A stretch of DNA of 32,746 nt from Methanobacteriota archaeon (lineage in GTDB: Archaea > Thermoplasmatota > E2 > JACPAO01 > JAHWKR01), in NCBI GenBank assembly GCA_019347805.1, contig JAHWKR010000039.1, positions 1 through 32,746 of the forward strand, read 5' to 3'. Shown here piece by piece: positions 6,660 to 15,270 of the stretch (position 1 is its first letter; the number at the start of each line of letters is the position of its first letter). A program made the translations under genes and the position numbers. The notes beneath the pieces are model-generated. The model was not told the origin of the DNA. It saw only the letters and a list, made by a program, of their open reading frames with translations, and did no database searches.

Positions 6660-9600
6660 TCAAAGGACGTCTTCGTCGTCAGCCGAGGGGTCGTTCGGAT
6701 GCGTCGGCGACCGGATCGGTCTCTTGGCCCGTCCGCCAGAGCCGTGGCCGGCCTCCTGCGGGACGGCTTCGAGATGGGTCCGCGGAACGCCATCGGAGCC
6801 GACGCTGACGACGCTCACCCACCGACGGGAGGATCCTGTCTCCTGCGGCACAGGGCCATCGACCTTCAACACGTCGACATCGCCTGGCGCAACGACGGTC
6901 TGCGCCTCATCGAGGTGTTGCGATTCGGCACGGCCACTGCGCACCCACTCGCGGAGTGACATCGGCCGTTCAGGCGTTGGACCATCGATGCGGACGACCT
7001 TGGTGGAGATGGTCTCACTGGCCGGCAGGTCATCGACACGCCGCACGACGAACATCGGGGGCAACACTTCAGGGGTCTGTCGCCGTCGGGTGGGCCAGGC
7101 GTCGGCCGGATCGGTCCCGACCATCAGGCTCCGTGCCAAGGAGCCGGTGTCTGACAGGAAGCTGGAGCCGATCATGCGGATGCCCGCGAGGCCGCCGCGT
7201 GTCTCCAGGGCTTGCATGACCATCGGCACCCATGCGGTCGGAGCGCCGGCCACGAGGTCGAGGCTTCTGGTCAACGACTGCGTGTCGCGCAGGAACTTCG
7301 GGTCGAGCAGGCCCGCTGCGAGCACTCGGACCCGCGGAGGGGCGACCTGGACGACCAAGGACGAGAGCCCGATGGAGATGATGGCGGCAAGGAGCGCCAT
7401 GTCGAGTCCGCCCATGCCCTGTTGCAGTTCTTCGTCGGTCAGACTCGGGGGGGTCGGCCTGGGACGGGGTGGAGTGATCGCGGCTGCAGACTCGGGCAAT
7501 GGTTTGATCGTGAGCTGGATCGGAGCGACAGGAGCAACCGGATCTTCGACCGGTGCAGGCGAAGCCGGTCCGGCAGTGCGGATCCCGCCTCCACCGCCAC
7601 CCCCGCCACTGGCGGTCGGGGTAGGGCCGACCGTCCCGATGACACTCGTGAAGGGGCTTCCATGGATCGCTCCGCCGCCCACGGTCACCGAGATCGAGTC
7701 GGTGCCACCGGCGGTCGGCGTGTAAGACGCGGTGTAGACGCCGTTTCCGGTCTCGTTGATCGCGGGTGTGGCGGTATTGGCGCCGGTGATCGAGACCGCG
7801 AGGCTGGCGCCGGCGCCGGTGACGAGGTTGCCGTAGGCGTCACGGACTGTGATCGTGATCGTCGTCGCACTACCGACGGTGCCGTTGGGGACGCTCGCGG
7901 TGGTCTGGCTGGCATCCGCGGTCGCGGCGCTGACGGTGATGCTGTTCGAGGTGATCGAGGTGAGACCCGTGGCGGTGGACTCGATTGTGATCGTGCTCGC
8001 CGTATTGGTCTTCAGGTCGGTGAACGTGGCGACACCGTTCACCGCAGTGACCGTTGTTGTGCCGAGGAGGGTGCCGCTACCGGTCTTGATCGCCGCGGTG
8101 ACCTGGGTCGAGGAATCGGTGGTGACCGTGTTGCCGTTCGCATGCTGGACGAGGATGACCGGTTGCGGGGCGAACGCAGTACCGGCGGTGGCGGTGGAGG
8201 AGGCTTGGGTCTGGATGCCCAATTTGGAGGCGGTCGCGCTGGTGACGGTGCTTGTGTAGGGTGAGCCGTCGATGGCAGTGCTGCTGAGCGTGATGGCCAC
8301 TGAGTCTGTCCCGGCCGTGGTGGGTGTGTAAGTGGCGGTGTAGGCGCCGTTCCCGGTCTCGTTGATCGTGGGGGTGGCGGTGTTGGCGCCGGTGATCGAG
8401 ACCGCGAGGCTGGCGCCGGCGCCGGTGACGAGATTGCCGTAGGCGTCACGGACCGTGATCGTGATCGTCGTCGCACTACCGACGGTGCCGTTGGGGACGC
8501 TCGCGGTGGTCTGGCTGGCATCCGCGGTCGCGGCGCTGACGGTGATGCTGTTCGAGGTGATCGAGGTGAGACCCGTGGCGGTGGACTCGATTGTGATCGT
8601 ACTCGCCGTATTGGTCTTCAGGTCGGTGAACGTGGCGACACCGTTCACCGCAGTGGCCGTTGTCGTGCCGAGGAGGGTGCCACTACCGTTCTTGATGGCG
8701 GCGGTCACCTGGGTCGAAGAATCCGTGGTCACCGTGTTGCCGTCCGCATCTTGGACAAGGATGGCCGGTTGTTGGGCGAACGCCGTACCGGCCGTGGCGG
8801 TCGAAGAGGGTTGGGTCTGGATGCCGAGCTTGGTGGCGGGTCCGACGCTGGAGGTGACGTTGAACGCGTTCGAGGTCGTCCCGCTGAGGCCCGGCGCCGA
8901 GGCGGTGAGCGTATAGCCGTTCCCTGCCGTGCCGATGGAGAGGCCGCTGAACGTCGCGACACCGGAGACAGCCGCCACGGTCTTGGTCCCGGACAACGTG
9001 CCGCCATTGGGATCCGTCCCGATCGCCAGGGTGACCTCATGGGCCGCGGTCGAGACCTTGGCGCCGTTGGTGTCCCGGATCTCGACGGTGATCGTCCCGA
9101 GCGACGATCCGGTCGCGGCGTTTTGCGGGTGTGCGGTGAAGGCGGTCTGCGTCGCCGAGACGTCCTGGAACGTGCTCGTGCCGGTGATGAGGTTCGTGTT
9201 GAGGACGTAGGTCTTCCCCGACGCGTCGTTGAGGACGTCCTTGACGGTACCGACAGCGCCGAGGTTGCCGGTGCTGCTGAACACAGCGCCGAAAAGGACT
9301 CGGGCACCCGTCCCGTCCGGCTTCACGTTCCCGCTCGCCGCGATGGGCGCATGGAACCAGGCGACGGGGACGGCCACTTCCAATCCGTAGGTGCCACTGG
9401 GCAGCTTCGCGAGCCGGGTGGTGGCTCCGCTCTGGTGGACCGCGCTGGCCGGGTCGTTCGAGGCGATCGCGGTGATGCTGCCCGAGGTGAAAGCGCCGAC
9501 GGGTTGTGTGGCGACGTATTTGTTGAGTTGGACGATGACCGGGGGTGTCGCCGTGGGTCCGACACCGTTCATCTGAAGGAGGTGGTCGACCTGTCCCGCG

Positions 9601-10079
9601 GCGCCTGAACCAAGGTTCACCTGGAGGTTGAACTTCCCCCACTTGTTGGTGGCCGTGCCCGCTGTGTCGATGCGGAAATAGAAGTGGTCGATGGGATTCG
9701 TTGAGGAAGGGGCTTCGGTCCCGCCGTTCGTCGTGCCGATCGCGGTGTAGAAGTCGATGATGTTCTGTTCAGCACTGGTCCTGCTGCCGTCGCTGCCGTC
9801 CGTGACCGTATAAGCCCCTGCTTGCGTCCAACCGGAGAAGGCGTCGCCGGAGAGGATGCTCCCGCTCTGCACGAAGGCACCGTCGGCGAGCGGGGTGGTG
9901 AGCGCCATGCCGAGCATCGCGAACGCCACGAGCAGGACGAAGAAGCGGGCCCGAGGGGGGCCCGGATAAGGCCGACAGACGGATCTCGGGCTCAGGCAGA
10001 CCGCTTCGCCCTCCGGTGGGTGGTGGGGGAGGCCCCGACGGATGGCCGGAGTGTCCGGTCTGGCTTTCGCTGATCGCAT
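6660..10079 (-). CDS. Large membrane-anchored surface protein with Ig-like tandem repeats
   Basis: This 1,139-residue protein has an N-terminal hydrophobic export segment (FFVLLVAFAMLGMALTTPLA, about residues 46-65). An ectodomain of about 240 residues follows, with DHFYFRID and other beta-rich stretches. Next come one divergent Ig-like domain (about 306-410) and two nearly identical 202-residue units (about 417-820). Each unit joins a Big/invasin-like domain to a filamin-like domain. A Gly run, a Pro-rich linker and one membrane helix (MALLAAIISIGLSSLVVQVA, about 893-912) lead to a C-terminal tail of about 228 residues with its own repeats. The ATG at 10079 is chosen because AGAGGTG lies seven bases before it; a GTG at 10112 is in frame. 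A TATA box is at 10171-10180. It probably acts in cell-surface structure or adhesion; the ligand is unknown. Confidence 0.8.
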   Translation of the reverse strand: MRSAKARPDTPAIRRGLPHHPPEGEAVCLSPRSVCRPYPGPPRARFFVLLVAFAMLGMALTTPLADGAFVQSGSILSGDAFSGWTQAGAYTVTDGSDGSRTSAEQNIIDFYTAIGTTNGGTEAPSSTNPIDHFYFRIDTAGTATNKWGKFNLQVNLGSGAAGQVDHLLQMNGVGPTATPPVIVQLNKYVATQPVGAFTSGSITAIASNDPASAVHQSGATTRLAKLPSGTYGLEVAVPVAWFHAPIAASGNVKPDGTGARVLFGAVFSSTGNLGAVGTVKDVLNDASGKTYVLNTNLITGTSTFQDVSATQTAFTAHPQNAATGSSLGTITVEIRDTNGAKVSTAAHEVTLAIGTDPNGGTLSGTKTVAAVSGVATFSGLSIGTAGNGYTLTASAPGLSGTTSNAFNVTSSVGPATKLGIQTQPSSTATAGTAFAQQPAILVQDADGNTVTTDSSTQVTAAIKNGSGTLLGTTTATAVNGVATFTDLKTNTASTITIESTATGLTSITSNSITVSAATADASQTTASVPNGTVGSATTITITVRDAYGNLVTGAGASLAVSITGANTATPTINETGNGAYTATYTPTTAGTDSVAITLSSTAIDGSPYTSTVTSATASKLGIQTQASSTATAGTAFAPQPVILVQHANGNTVTTDSSTQVTAAIKTGSGTLLGTTTVTAVNGVATFTDLKTNTASTITIESTATGLTSITSNSITVSAATADASQTTASVPNGTVGSATTITITVRDAYGNLVTGAGASLAVSITGANTATPAINETGNGVYTASYTPTAGGTDSISVTVGGGAIHGSPFTSVIGTVGPTPTASGGGGGGGGIRTAGPASPAPVEDPVAPVAPIQLTIKPLPESAAAITPPRPRPTPPSLTDEELQQGMGGLDMALLAAIISIGLSSLVVQVAPPRVRVLAAGLLDPKFLRDTQSLTRSLDLVAGAPTAWVPMVMQALETRGGLAGIRMIGSSFLSDTGSLARSLMVGTDPADAWPTRRRQTPEVLPPMFVVRRVDDLPASETISTKVVRIDGPTPERPMSLREWVRSGRAESQHLDEAQTVVAPGDVDVLKVDGPVPQETGSSRRWVSVVSVGSDGVPRTHLEAVPQEAGHGSGGRAKRPIRSPTHPNDPSADDEDVL
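7620..8225 (-). repeat. Tandem repeat copy 2 (606 bp, 202 residues)
   Basis: This is the membrane-proximal copy of the repeat, in the same frame as the copy at 8226-8831. Bases 7849-7994 are identical to 8455-8600 (146 of 146). Both flanks of the unit diverge, mostly at the strand ends of the predicted Ig-like domains. Confidence 0.85.
8226..8831 (-). repeat. Tandem repeat copy 1 (606 bp, 202 residues)
   Basis: This is the membrane-distal copy. Each copy begins with KLGIQTQ and contains VTVRDAYGNLV-like and GNG-x-YTA-x-YTPT motifs. About 95 consecutive residues from the NGVATF segment to NTATP are identical between the copies. Confidence 0.85.
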
Positions 10080-10388
10080 TCGGTCGCACCTCTTCCAAGG
10101 GAAGGTGGTCACGTCCTTTGCCGCGCCCGAAAAGGCGAGGCCGGTCCGCCTTGCAGTATCGACGGTACCGATATTTTAGCTGTCGCTCGCCATCTGAGGC
10201 AAAACCGCTTGGGTTCGACCGCCGGTACATGAACCATCGCATTTGGCGCCGTGTCATCATTCGGGCGTCCTCCGGTCGGTGTGGTTGGGCCCCGCGGCCT
10301 GGCATCCGGAATGCAAACCCTCTCCCTCCCGCGTCGAGGACCGCCTGGCCGCCGAAAACCCCTTCACCCCCACGCCCTCCTACAGGCC
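10080..10388. other. Divergent control region between two surface-protein genes
   Basis: This 309-base gap separates the minus-strand repeat protein from the plus-strand lipoprotein. It contains one clear TATA box for the minus strand (GCTAAAATAT, 10171-10180), a Shine-Dalgarno for the same gene (10087-10093), and an AT-rich patch around 10165-10200. No equally clear plus-strand promoter was found for the lipoprotein; the box read in the opposite direction (ATATTTTAGC) is poor. Confidence 0.5.
10171..10180 (-). promoter_or_regulatory. TATA box for the large surface-protein gene
   Basis: The minus strand reads GCTAAAATATCGG across this site. It is the most AT-rich run of the divergent gap and predicts a transcript start near 10149, leaving a leader of about 70 bases that contains the Shine-Dalgarno. 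Confidence 0.55.
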
Positions 10389-11981
10389 ATGGTCCCGCGT
10401 GCTCTCCTGGCTCTCGCCTTCCTCGCTCCGATGCTGTCCGGTTGCATCGCCGACGATCCGACGAACGAGCCCGCAGCGCTTCCCCTGGAGCCCGCCACCC
10501 TCCTCTGCTATCCGGCCGACACGGTCGCGGCGAAGACCTCGCTCGCCACGCCGGACGCCGAAGAGGCGTGCAACCTCCAGGCGACGGTCGACCCGGTAGA
10601 GCGTCAGGCCAACGAACTCACCATCGCGGTCAATCCGACCGACCCGGAGAACATCATCGCCTCCGGCAAGGACTACAATCCGGCCGATGCCGGCGACTGC
10701 GTCTGGGACGGCGTCTATGTCACGAAGGACGGCGGTAAGACCTGGAAGAACAGCAACCTGCCCGGCTCCAACTGGCGCCGCCTCCAGGACCCGTCCTATC
10801 CCCTTCATCCTGAGTTGTCGCGTTTCTGGTGCGCGACCGACCCGGTCCTCGCTTTCGGCCCCGACGGGACCGCCTACTGGACCGTCATGCCGTACCAGTG
10901 CGACGCGGTCTCGGGCAGCAAGACCGGTCGCGAATTCGTCCCGGGCACAGGCGTCGGCCTCCCGCAAGGGGGGATGAACGACTGGTTCTGGACCTGCAGC
11001 GCCATGTACGTCCTCGTCTCCGAAGACGGCGGCGACACCTGGCCCATCGTGCGTGAGGTCGCCTTCGGCCCGAGGCTGGAGCATGACAAGCAATGGATGT
11101 CGGTCGCCCCTGACGGCACGGTGCTCCTCTGCTGGGACCGGTCGGAGAACGTCCCGGATACCGGCACACCGGCCGAACAGTTGCAGAACCCGGGCGACAT
11201 GGTCTGCTCCGTCTCCAAGGACAAGGGTCGCACTTGGGCCGAATGGGTGCCGGTGAACCCGGATTGGCGTGGTTTCCTCCCGTGGGTCGACTGGTCGTCG
11301 GACAATATCGCCTGGATGGCCGCCCTCGATGGCGAGGACATCCTGGTCTCGAAAAGCGCAGACGGATTGACCTGGGAACACCCTGTGGTCGTCGGCAACT
11401 ACACCAACCCCCCGCCGAACGGCGCCTATGGCTGGCCAGCGCTGCGCGGTTCCGTCTTCCGCAGCTTCGCCCTCCCCTCCATCGCGGTCGACCGCAGCGG
11501 CGGGCCGCACGACGGCAACGTCTACGTCGTCTGGATGGACCACTCGGGTGACGACGCCGAGGTGCTCTTCACACGCTCCACCGATGACGGGAAGACCTGG
11601 GACACGCCGCGCCGGGTCCACGACGATGACCCCGCTCTGAAGGCGGACCAGTTCATGCCCGCCGTGAGCGCGGGTCCGGACGGCACGGTCGATGTCATCT
11701 GGTACGACCGCCGCGACGACCTGGAGAACCACCTTTTCGATCTCTACTACACCTATTCGGTCGACGGTGGCGCCACCTTCGCCCCCGACCTGCGCGTCTC
11801 GGAGCGTTCCAGTGACGAGCAGTACAGCCACCACCAGAACGGAATGATCTTCCTCGGCGACTACATCGACATCGACTCGTCCCCTGGAAAGGCCCATGTC
11901 GTCTGGGTCGATACGCGGAACGAGAAGGCGGATGCCTTCATCGCGACCATCGAAAGACCGGGTGCGAACAGGACCACATAG
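10389..11981 (+). CDS. Secreted lipoprotein with six Asp-box (BNR/sialidase-like) repeats
   Basis: A 530-residue predicted beta-propeller. The ATG at 10389 is chosen because it begins a lipoprotein signal: MVPRALLALAFLAPMLSGC, with lipobox LSGC and Cys19 as the lipidation site. Asp-box motifs of the SxDxGxTW type occur six times: TKDGGKTWK, SEDGGDTWP, SKDKGRTWA, SKSADGLTWE, STDDGKTWD and SVDGGATFA, which fits a six-bladed propeller. Residues that would prove sialidase catalysis (the arginine triad, Tyr/Glu pair) cannot be assigned with confidence, so glycosidase activity is not claimed. There are several Cys pairs in the N-terminal half. It is divergent from the large repeat protein, suggesting a shared cell-surface locus. 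Confidence 0.8.
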   Translation: MVPRALLALAFLAPMLSGCIADDPTNEPAALPLEPATLLCYPADTVAAKTSLATPDAEEACNLQATVDPVERQANELTIAVNPTDPENIIASGKDYNPADAGDCVWDGVYVTKDGGKTWKNSNLPGSNWRRLQDPSYPLHPELSRFWCATDPVLAFGPDGTAYWTVMPYQCDAVSGSKTGREFVPGTGVGLPQGGMNDWFWTCSAMYVLVSEDGGDTWPIVREVAFGPRLEHDKQWMSVAPDGTVLLCWDRSENVPDTGTPAEQLQNPGDMVCSVSKDKGRTWAEWVPVNPDWRGFLPWVDWSSDNIAWMAALDGEDILVSKSADGLTWEHPVVVGNYTNPPPNGAYGWPALRGSVFRSFALPSIAVDRSGGPHDGNVYVVWMDHSGDDAEVLFTRSTDDGKTWDTPRRVHDDDPALKADQFMPAVSAGPDGTVDVIWYDRRDDLENHLFDLYYTYSVDGGATFAPDLRVSERSSDEQYSHHQNGMIFLGDYIDIDSSPGKAHVVWVDTRNEKADAFIATIERPGANRTT

Positions 11982-12020
11982 CGTGGAAAGGCTCATCCGC
12001 TCGATGGACATGGAACCGGA

Positions 12021-12623
12021 GTGGTGCTCAGACCCGTCGTCCTCGAAGGGAAGAGGCTCAGACTCGAGCCGCTCGGGCCGCATCATGTCGACGTGCTCTG
12101 GCCAGCGGCCAACGAGACGGACCTGTGGACCTACATGGGTCATGAGGTGCGCACGAAGGAGGATCTCGCGGCGTGGGTCGAGGACCGACGCGCCGTTGTC
12201 ACCCATGGGACCGGCGTAGCGTTCCTCCAACGCGACAGGAAGACCGGTCACGCCATCGGTTCGACGAGCCTGTTCGAGTACGACGCGAAGAACCGGTTGG
12301 TGGAAGTCGGCCACACGTGGCTCGCCTCCACCCACCGGGGTTCCGGTGTCAACCTGGAGGCGAAGCGGCTGCTCTTCGCGCATGCTTTCGACGATCTCGG
12401 TCTGAACCGGGTCCAGTTGAAGTGCGATGCCCGCAACGAGCGCTCGCGCGCGGCCATCCTGCGTATTGGTGCCACGTTCGAGGGGGTCCTGCGTGCCCAT
12501 CGGATCCTCCCGGACGGCCATGTCCGCGATACGGCGATGTACAGCGTCACGAGAGCCGAGTGGCCGACGGTGCGGGAGCACCTCGACGGGCTTCTGGAGC
12601 GACTGCCGCTCCCGGAACCCTGA
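12021..12623 (+). CDS. GNAT acetyltransferase, RimJ/RimL type
   Basis: This 200-residue protein has the RimJ/RimL-like opening LRPVVLEGKRLRLEPLGPHHVDVLW. The acetyl-CoA-binding region follows (VEVGHTWLASTHRGSGVNLEAKRLLFAHAFDDLGLNRVQLKCDARNERS is the family stretch; key parts are the TWL strand, HRGSGVN turn and LNRVQLK strand). The acceptor, an N-terminal amine or a small molecule, is unknown. The start is GTG at 12021, with a second GTG directly after it; no in-frame ATG is nearby. Its stop shares one base with the ATG of the PIN-ATPase-KH gene (TGATG), so the two are translationally coupled, which makes acetylation of that protein or of a ribosome/RNA component a reasonable but untested idea. 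Confidence 0.82.
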   Translation: MVLRPVVLEGKRLRLEPLGPHHVDVLWPAANETDLWTYMGHEVRTKEDLAAWVEDRRAVVTHGTGVAFLQRDRKTGHAIGSTSLFEYDAKNRLVEVGHTWLASTHRGSGVNLEAKRLLFAHAFDDLGLNRVQLKCDARNERSRAAILRIGATFEGVLRAHRILPDGHVRDTAMYSVTRAEWPTVREHLDGLLERLPLPEP

Positions 12624-14713
12624 TGACCGGGTCGTCCTTCCGGGTCCGCGTGCCCGCTAAGAAGGCTCCGCTCGGCGCGACCGCGAAGGCCAAGAGCGCT
12701 TCGGCCAAGAAGACGACACGGCCGAAGCCGAAGAAAGCCGTCAAGTCCGAAGCGGGCGGTGACAAGAGCGCAAGCGGCAAGCCGAGGCACCCGGTTGTCC
12801 CCGACACCTCGGTGATCGTCGACGGCCGCATCACCATGCTGGTCCATTCGGGCGACCTGAAGGGCGCCGAGGTGCTCGTCCCGGAGGCGGTGGTCTCCGA
12901 ACTCGAGGCGCAGGCGAACCGCGGCATGGACGCCGGGTTCAACGGCCTCGACGAGATCGTCGCCCTGCAACGGCTCGCCGACGAGGGGCGCATCCGGTTG
13001 CGGTTCGTCGGGCCGTTGCCCACGCAAGACGAGATCGACCGTTCGGGCCAAGGCGCGATCGATGCCCTCATCCGTGATGTCGCGGGCGAGGAGGACGCCG
13101 AACTCATCACCGGGGACAAGGTGCAGGCGCAGGTCGCCGAGGCGCTCGGGATCCGCTATCGTTATCTGCGGGCGGCGGACGAGGCGCAGACCATCGAGGA
13201 GCTTTCGGTGTCGCGCTATTTCGACGACGACACGATGAGCGTCCACCTCAAGCAGGACGTGCGGCCGTACGCCAAGCGCGGCATGCCGGGCAAGCGCGAG
13301 ATCGTGCAGGTCGGAACAAGCGCGATGACGAAGAAGGACCTCAACCGCATCGCCCGGGAGGTGGTGGAGGCGGCCCGGCGCGACGACCGCAGCTTCGTGG
13401 AGATCGAGCGCGAGGGCGCGACGGTGGTGCAGTTGCGCAACATGCGCATCGCCATCAGCCGACCTCCTTTCAGCGAGTCGATCGAGATCACGGCGGTGCG
13501 GCCGGTGGCGTTCCTGACGATCGAGGACTACAACCTGCCGCCCGAGGTCATCGAGCGGCTGTCCGACCATTCACGCGGGGTCTTCGTCTCGGGTCCGCCC
13601 GGTTCGGGAAAATCGACCTTCGCGCAGGCGGTCGCCGAGTATCTGCACACGAAGGGGACCGTGGTGAAGACCATGGAGAGCCCCCGTGACCTGGTGTTGC
13701 GCGAGGAGATAACGCAGTACGCGCCGCTCGAGCGCGACGTCGAATTGACAGGCGACTTCCTGCTTCTCGTGCGGCCCGATTTCGTCGTCTATGACGAGGT
13801 GCGGAAGACGCGCGATTTCGAGGTCTTCGCCGACATGCGGCTCGCCGGTGTGGGGCTCATCGGTGTGACCCATGCCAACCGCGCCATCGATGCGGTCCAG
13901 CGTCTCATCGGGCGTGTCGAGCTCGGAATGATCCCGCAGGTCGTCGACACGGTGGTCCACATCATCGGGGGTGAGATCCAGCAGATCCTGGAGATGGATT
14001 TCACGGTGCGCGTGCCGTCGGGCATGACGGAGGCGGACCTGGCGCGACCGGTCATCCGCGTGCGCGACTTCCTGACCAAGGACGAGCTTTTCGAGATCTA
14101 CACGTACGGTGAGCAGGTGGTGGTCATGCCGATCCAGGGCCCGCAACGGCAGACCGGCACCGCGCGCTTGGCGGAGGATCGCCTGGTCGAGATGCTGGGC
14201 CGCCATCTACAAGGGCGTTACGAGGTCGAGGTGACGGGTGGGGATCGGGCGACCGTCTACGCCGAGGAGCGGGAGATCCCGAGCATCATCGGCAAGGGCG
14301 GGACGAACGTCCAGGCGCTGGAGCGCCGGATGGGGATGAAGCTCAACATCAAGTCGCTCGCGGAGCGGCCGCGTCCCGGGGGCAAGCGCCCCGTCCGCGC
14401 CAAGGAACCTGCGACACCGGATCGGCCTGCACCGAGCCGGTCGCGTCCGGTGGAGACCGAGTGGGCCGAGGAGACGCGCGGCGGCGGCGCGGAGATCCGT
14501 CCGTTCGTGCGGGGGACGAAGCGCAACGTGGTCATCGGTGTCGGCCCTGAGTATGCCGGCCAAGAGGTGGAGGTCCGGGTCGACGGGGAGCCGGTCGTCC
14601 AGGGTTCGTTGAACCGCAAGGGGGAGATGCGGGTCGGCCGGACCAGTCCGGAGGGCAAACGCATCCATTCCGCCGGTAAGACGGGACGTGATGTTTCGGT
14701 CACAATGGTCTGA
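12623..14713 (+). CDS. PIN-ATPase-KH protein (archaeal PINA family)
   Basis: A 696-residue protein with four parts. Residues 1-55 are a Lys/Ala/Pro-rich disordered tail. Residues 56-185 form a PIN nuclease domain with acidic residues at D61, D68, E93 and D165. Residues 290-500 form a VirB11/PilT-type ATPase with Walker A GPPGSGKST (324-332) and Walker B VVYDE (388-392). A KH RNA-binding domain has the GKGG loop at 557-560. The last 65 residues are a further beta-rich piece after a Pro-rich linker. Archaeal relatives (Sulfolobus PINA) form hexamers and have been linked to Holliday-junction processing and nucleic-acid unwinding. The start ATG overlaps the acetyltransferase stop by one base. The architecture is firm; the substrate is unknown. 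Confidence 0.9.
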   Translation: MTGSSFRVRVPAKKAPLGATAKAKSASAKKTTRPKPKKAVKSEAGGDKSASGKPRHPVVPDTSVIVDGRITMLVHSGDLKGAEVLVPEAVVSELEAQANRGMDAGFNGLDEIVALQRLADEGRIRLRFVGPLPTQDEIDRSGQGAIDALIRDVAGEEDAELITGDKVQAQVAEALGIRYRYLRAADEAQTIEELSVSRYFDDDTMSVHLKQDVRPYAKRGMPGKREIVQVGTSAMTKKDLNRIAREVVEAARRDDRSFVEIEREGATVVQLRNMRIAISRPPFSESIEITAVRPVAFLTIEDYNLPPEVIERLSDHSRGVFVSGPPGSGKSTFAQAVAEYLHTKGTVVKTMESPRDLVLREEITQYAPLERDVELTGDFLLLVRPDFVVYDEVRKTRDFEVFADMRLAGVGLIGVTHANRAIDAVQRLIGRVELGMIPQVVDTVVHIIGGEIQQILEMDFTVRVPSGMTEADLARPVIRVRDFLTKDELFEIYTYGEQVVVMPIQGPQRQTGTARLAEDRLVEMLGRHLQGRYEVEVTGGDRATVYAEEREIPSIIGKGGTNVQALERRMGMKLNIKSLAERPRPGGKRPVRAKEPATPDRPAPSRSRPVETEWAEETRGGGAEIRPFVRGTKRNVVIGVGPEYAGQEVEVRVDGEPVVQGSLNRKGEMRVGRTSPEGKRIHSAGKTGRDVSVTMV

Positions 14714-14799
14714 ACCGATCCCTGCACCTGAGGGGTGGGCCTGGCTCCGGGGCCTCACGGCGCCGTGAAGAACGTGGGGAAGAGGGTCGGATGGCGCGG

Positions 14800-15051
14800 C
14801 TACGGCGCCGGGGTGTATTCCGAGCGTACGCGCTCCAGGCGCTTGCGGATTCCGCCCTTCTTATTGTCCTGGTAGGTGTACCAGCCGCCGACGGCGGAGA
14901 GTGCGGTACCGGCGGCCACCATGAGCCAGGGGTGGCGGCGCAGGAACTGCCAGGTGGTGACGCCGACGGCGACGCCCTCCTCGACGAGCTCCCAGTCCAT
15001 GTCGTTCAGGAAATCATGGGCGGCGCGTACGCCCTCGACCGGGTCTTGCAT
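14800..15051 (-). CDS. Small single-pass membrane protein
   Basis: An 83-residue protein with an amphipathic N-terminus (residues 1-35), one predicted membrane helix near residues 46-60 (HPWLMVAAGTALSAVGGWYTY), and a basic C-terminus (KKGGIRKRLERVR), which by the positive-inside rule lies in the cytoplasm. The ATG at 15051 is preferred over an upstream in-frame start because a TATA-like GCATAAAGCC (15073-15082, minus strand) places the transcript start almost on it. No family is recognised. It is divergent from the lysine operon. Confidence 0.55.
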   Translation of the reverse strand: MQDPVEGVRAAHDFLNDMDWELVEEGVAVGVTTWQFLRRHPWLMVAAGTALSAVGGWYTYQDNKKGGIRKRLERVRSEYTPAP

Positions 15052-15072
15052 GGGTATGAGATGGACGCGGAC

Positions 15073-15082
15073 GGCTTTATGC
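15073..15082 (-). promoter_or_regulatory. TATA-like box for the small membrane protein
   Basis: The minus strand reads GCATAAAGCC, centred about 27 bases before the ATG at 15051, consistent with a leaderless mRNA. Confidence 0.4.
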
Positions 15083-15251
15083 CGTATGCGGGAGGTCAAT
15101 TTCGCCGCTTGGGGAAAAGGGGCGGCTGACACGACGCCGGGGGCAGGAGAGGCAACGCTCGGACTCCGGCAGGCCCGGCCTTCTCCGCTGCTGTTGTTCC
15201 CGCAGAGTCGCAGCGTTTCATCTCATGTGCAGGAGAGAAAGGAGATTTTTC

Positions 15252-15266
15252 CGTAGAAAAACTACG
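15252..15266. promoter_or_regulatory. 15-bp inverted repeat upstream of the lysine operon promoter
   Basis: CGTAG-AAAAA-CTACG is a perfect dyad with a five-base A spacer, in an AT-rich patch just upstream of the TATA box at about 15280. Its place next to the BRE/TATA makes it a candidate operator for a lysine-responsive regulator such as an Lrp/LysM-type protein. No regulator gene is adjacent. Confidence 0.45.
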
Positions 15267-15270
15267 AAAA

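Noticed and set aside
7620-8831. Repeated DNA that might be read as a CRISPR or insertion element
   Set aside because: The repeat is a 606-bp in-frame protein repeat with no spacers, terminal inverted repeats or transposase.
10380-12581. Stop-free frame of over 700 codons on the minus strand, antisense to the Asp-box lipoprotein and acetyltransferase
   Set aside because: It is antisense to two well-supported genes, has no domain pattern, and is the usual shadow of third-position GC in this GC-rich DNA.
12173-12622. An N-terminal extension of the PIN-ATPase-KH protein by 150 codons
   Set aside because: This region is the acetyltransferase gene in another frame, and the ATG at 12623 with TGATG coupling gives a normal family start.
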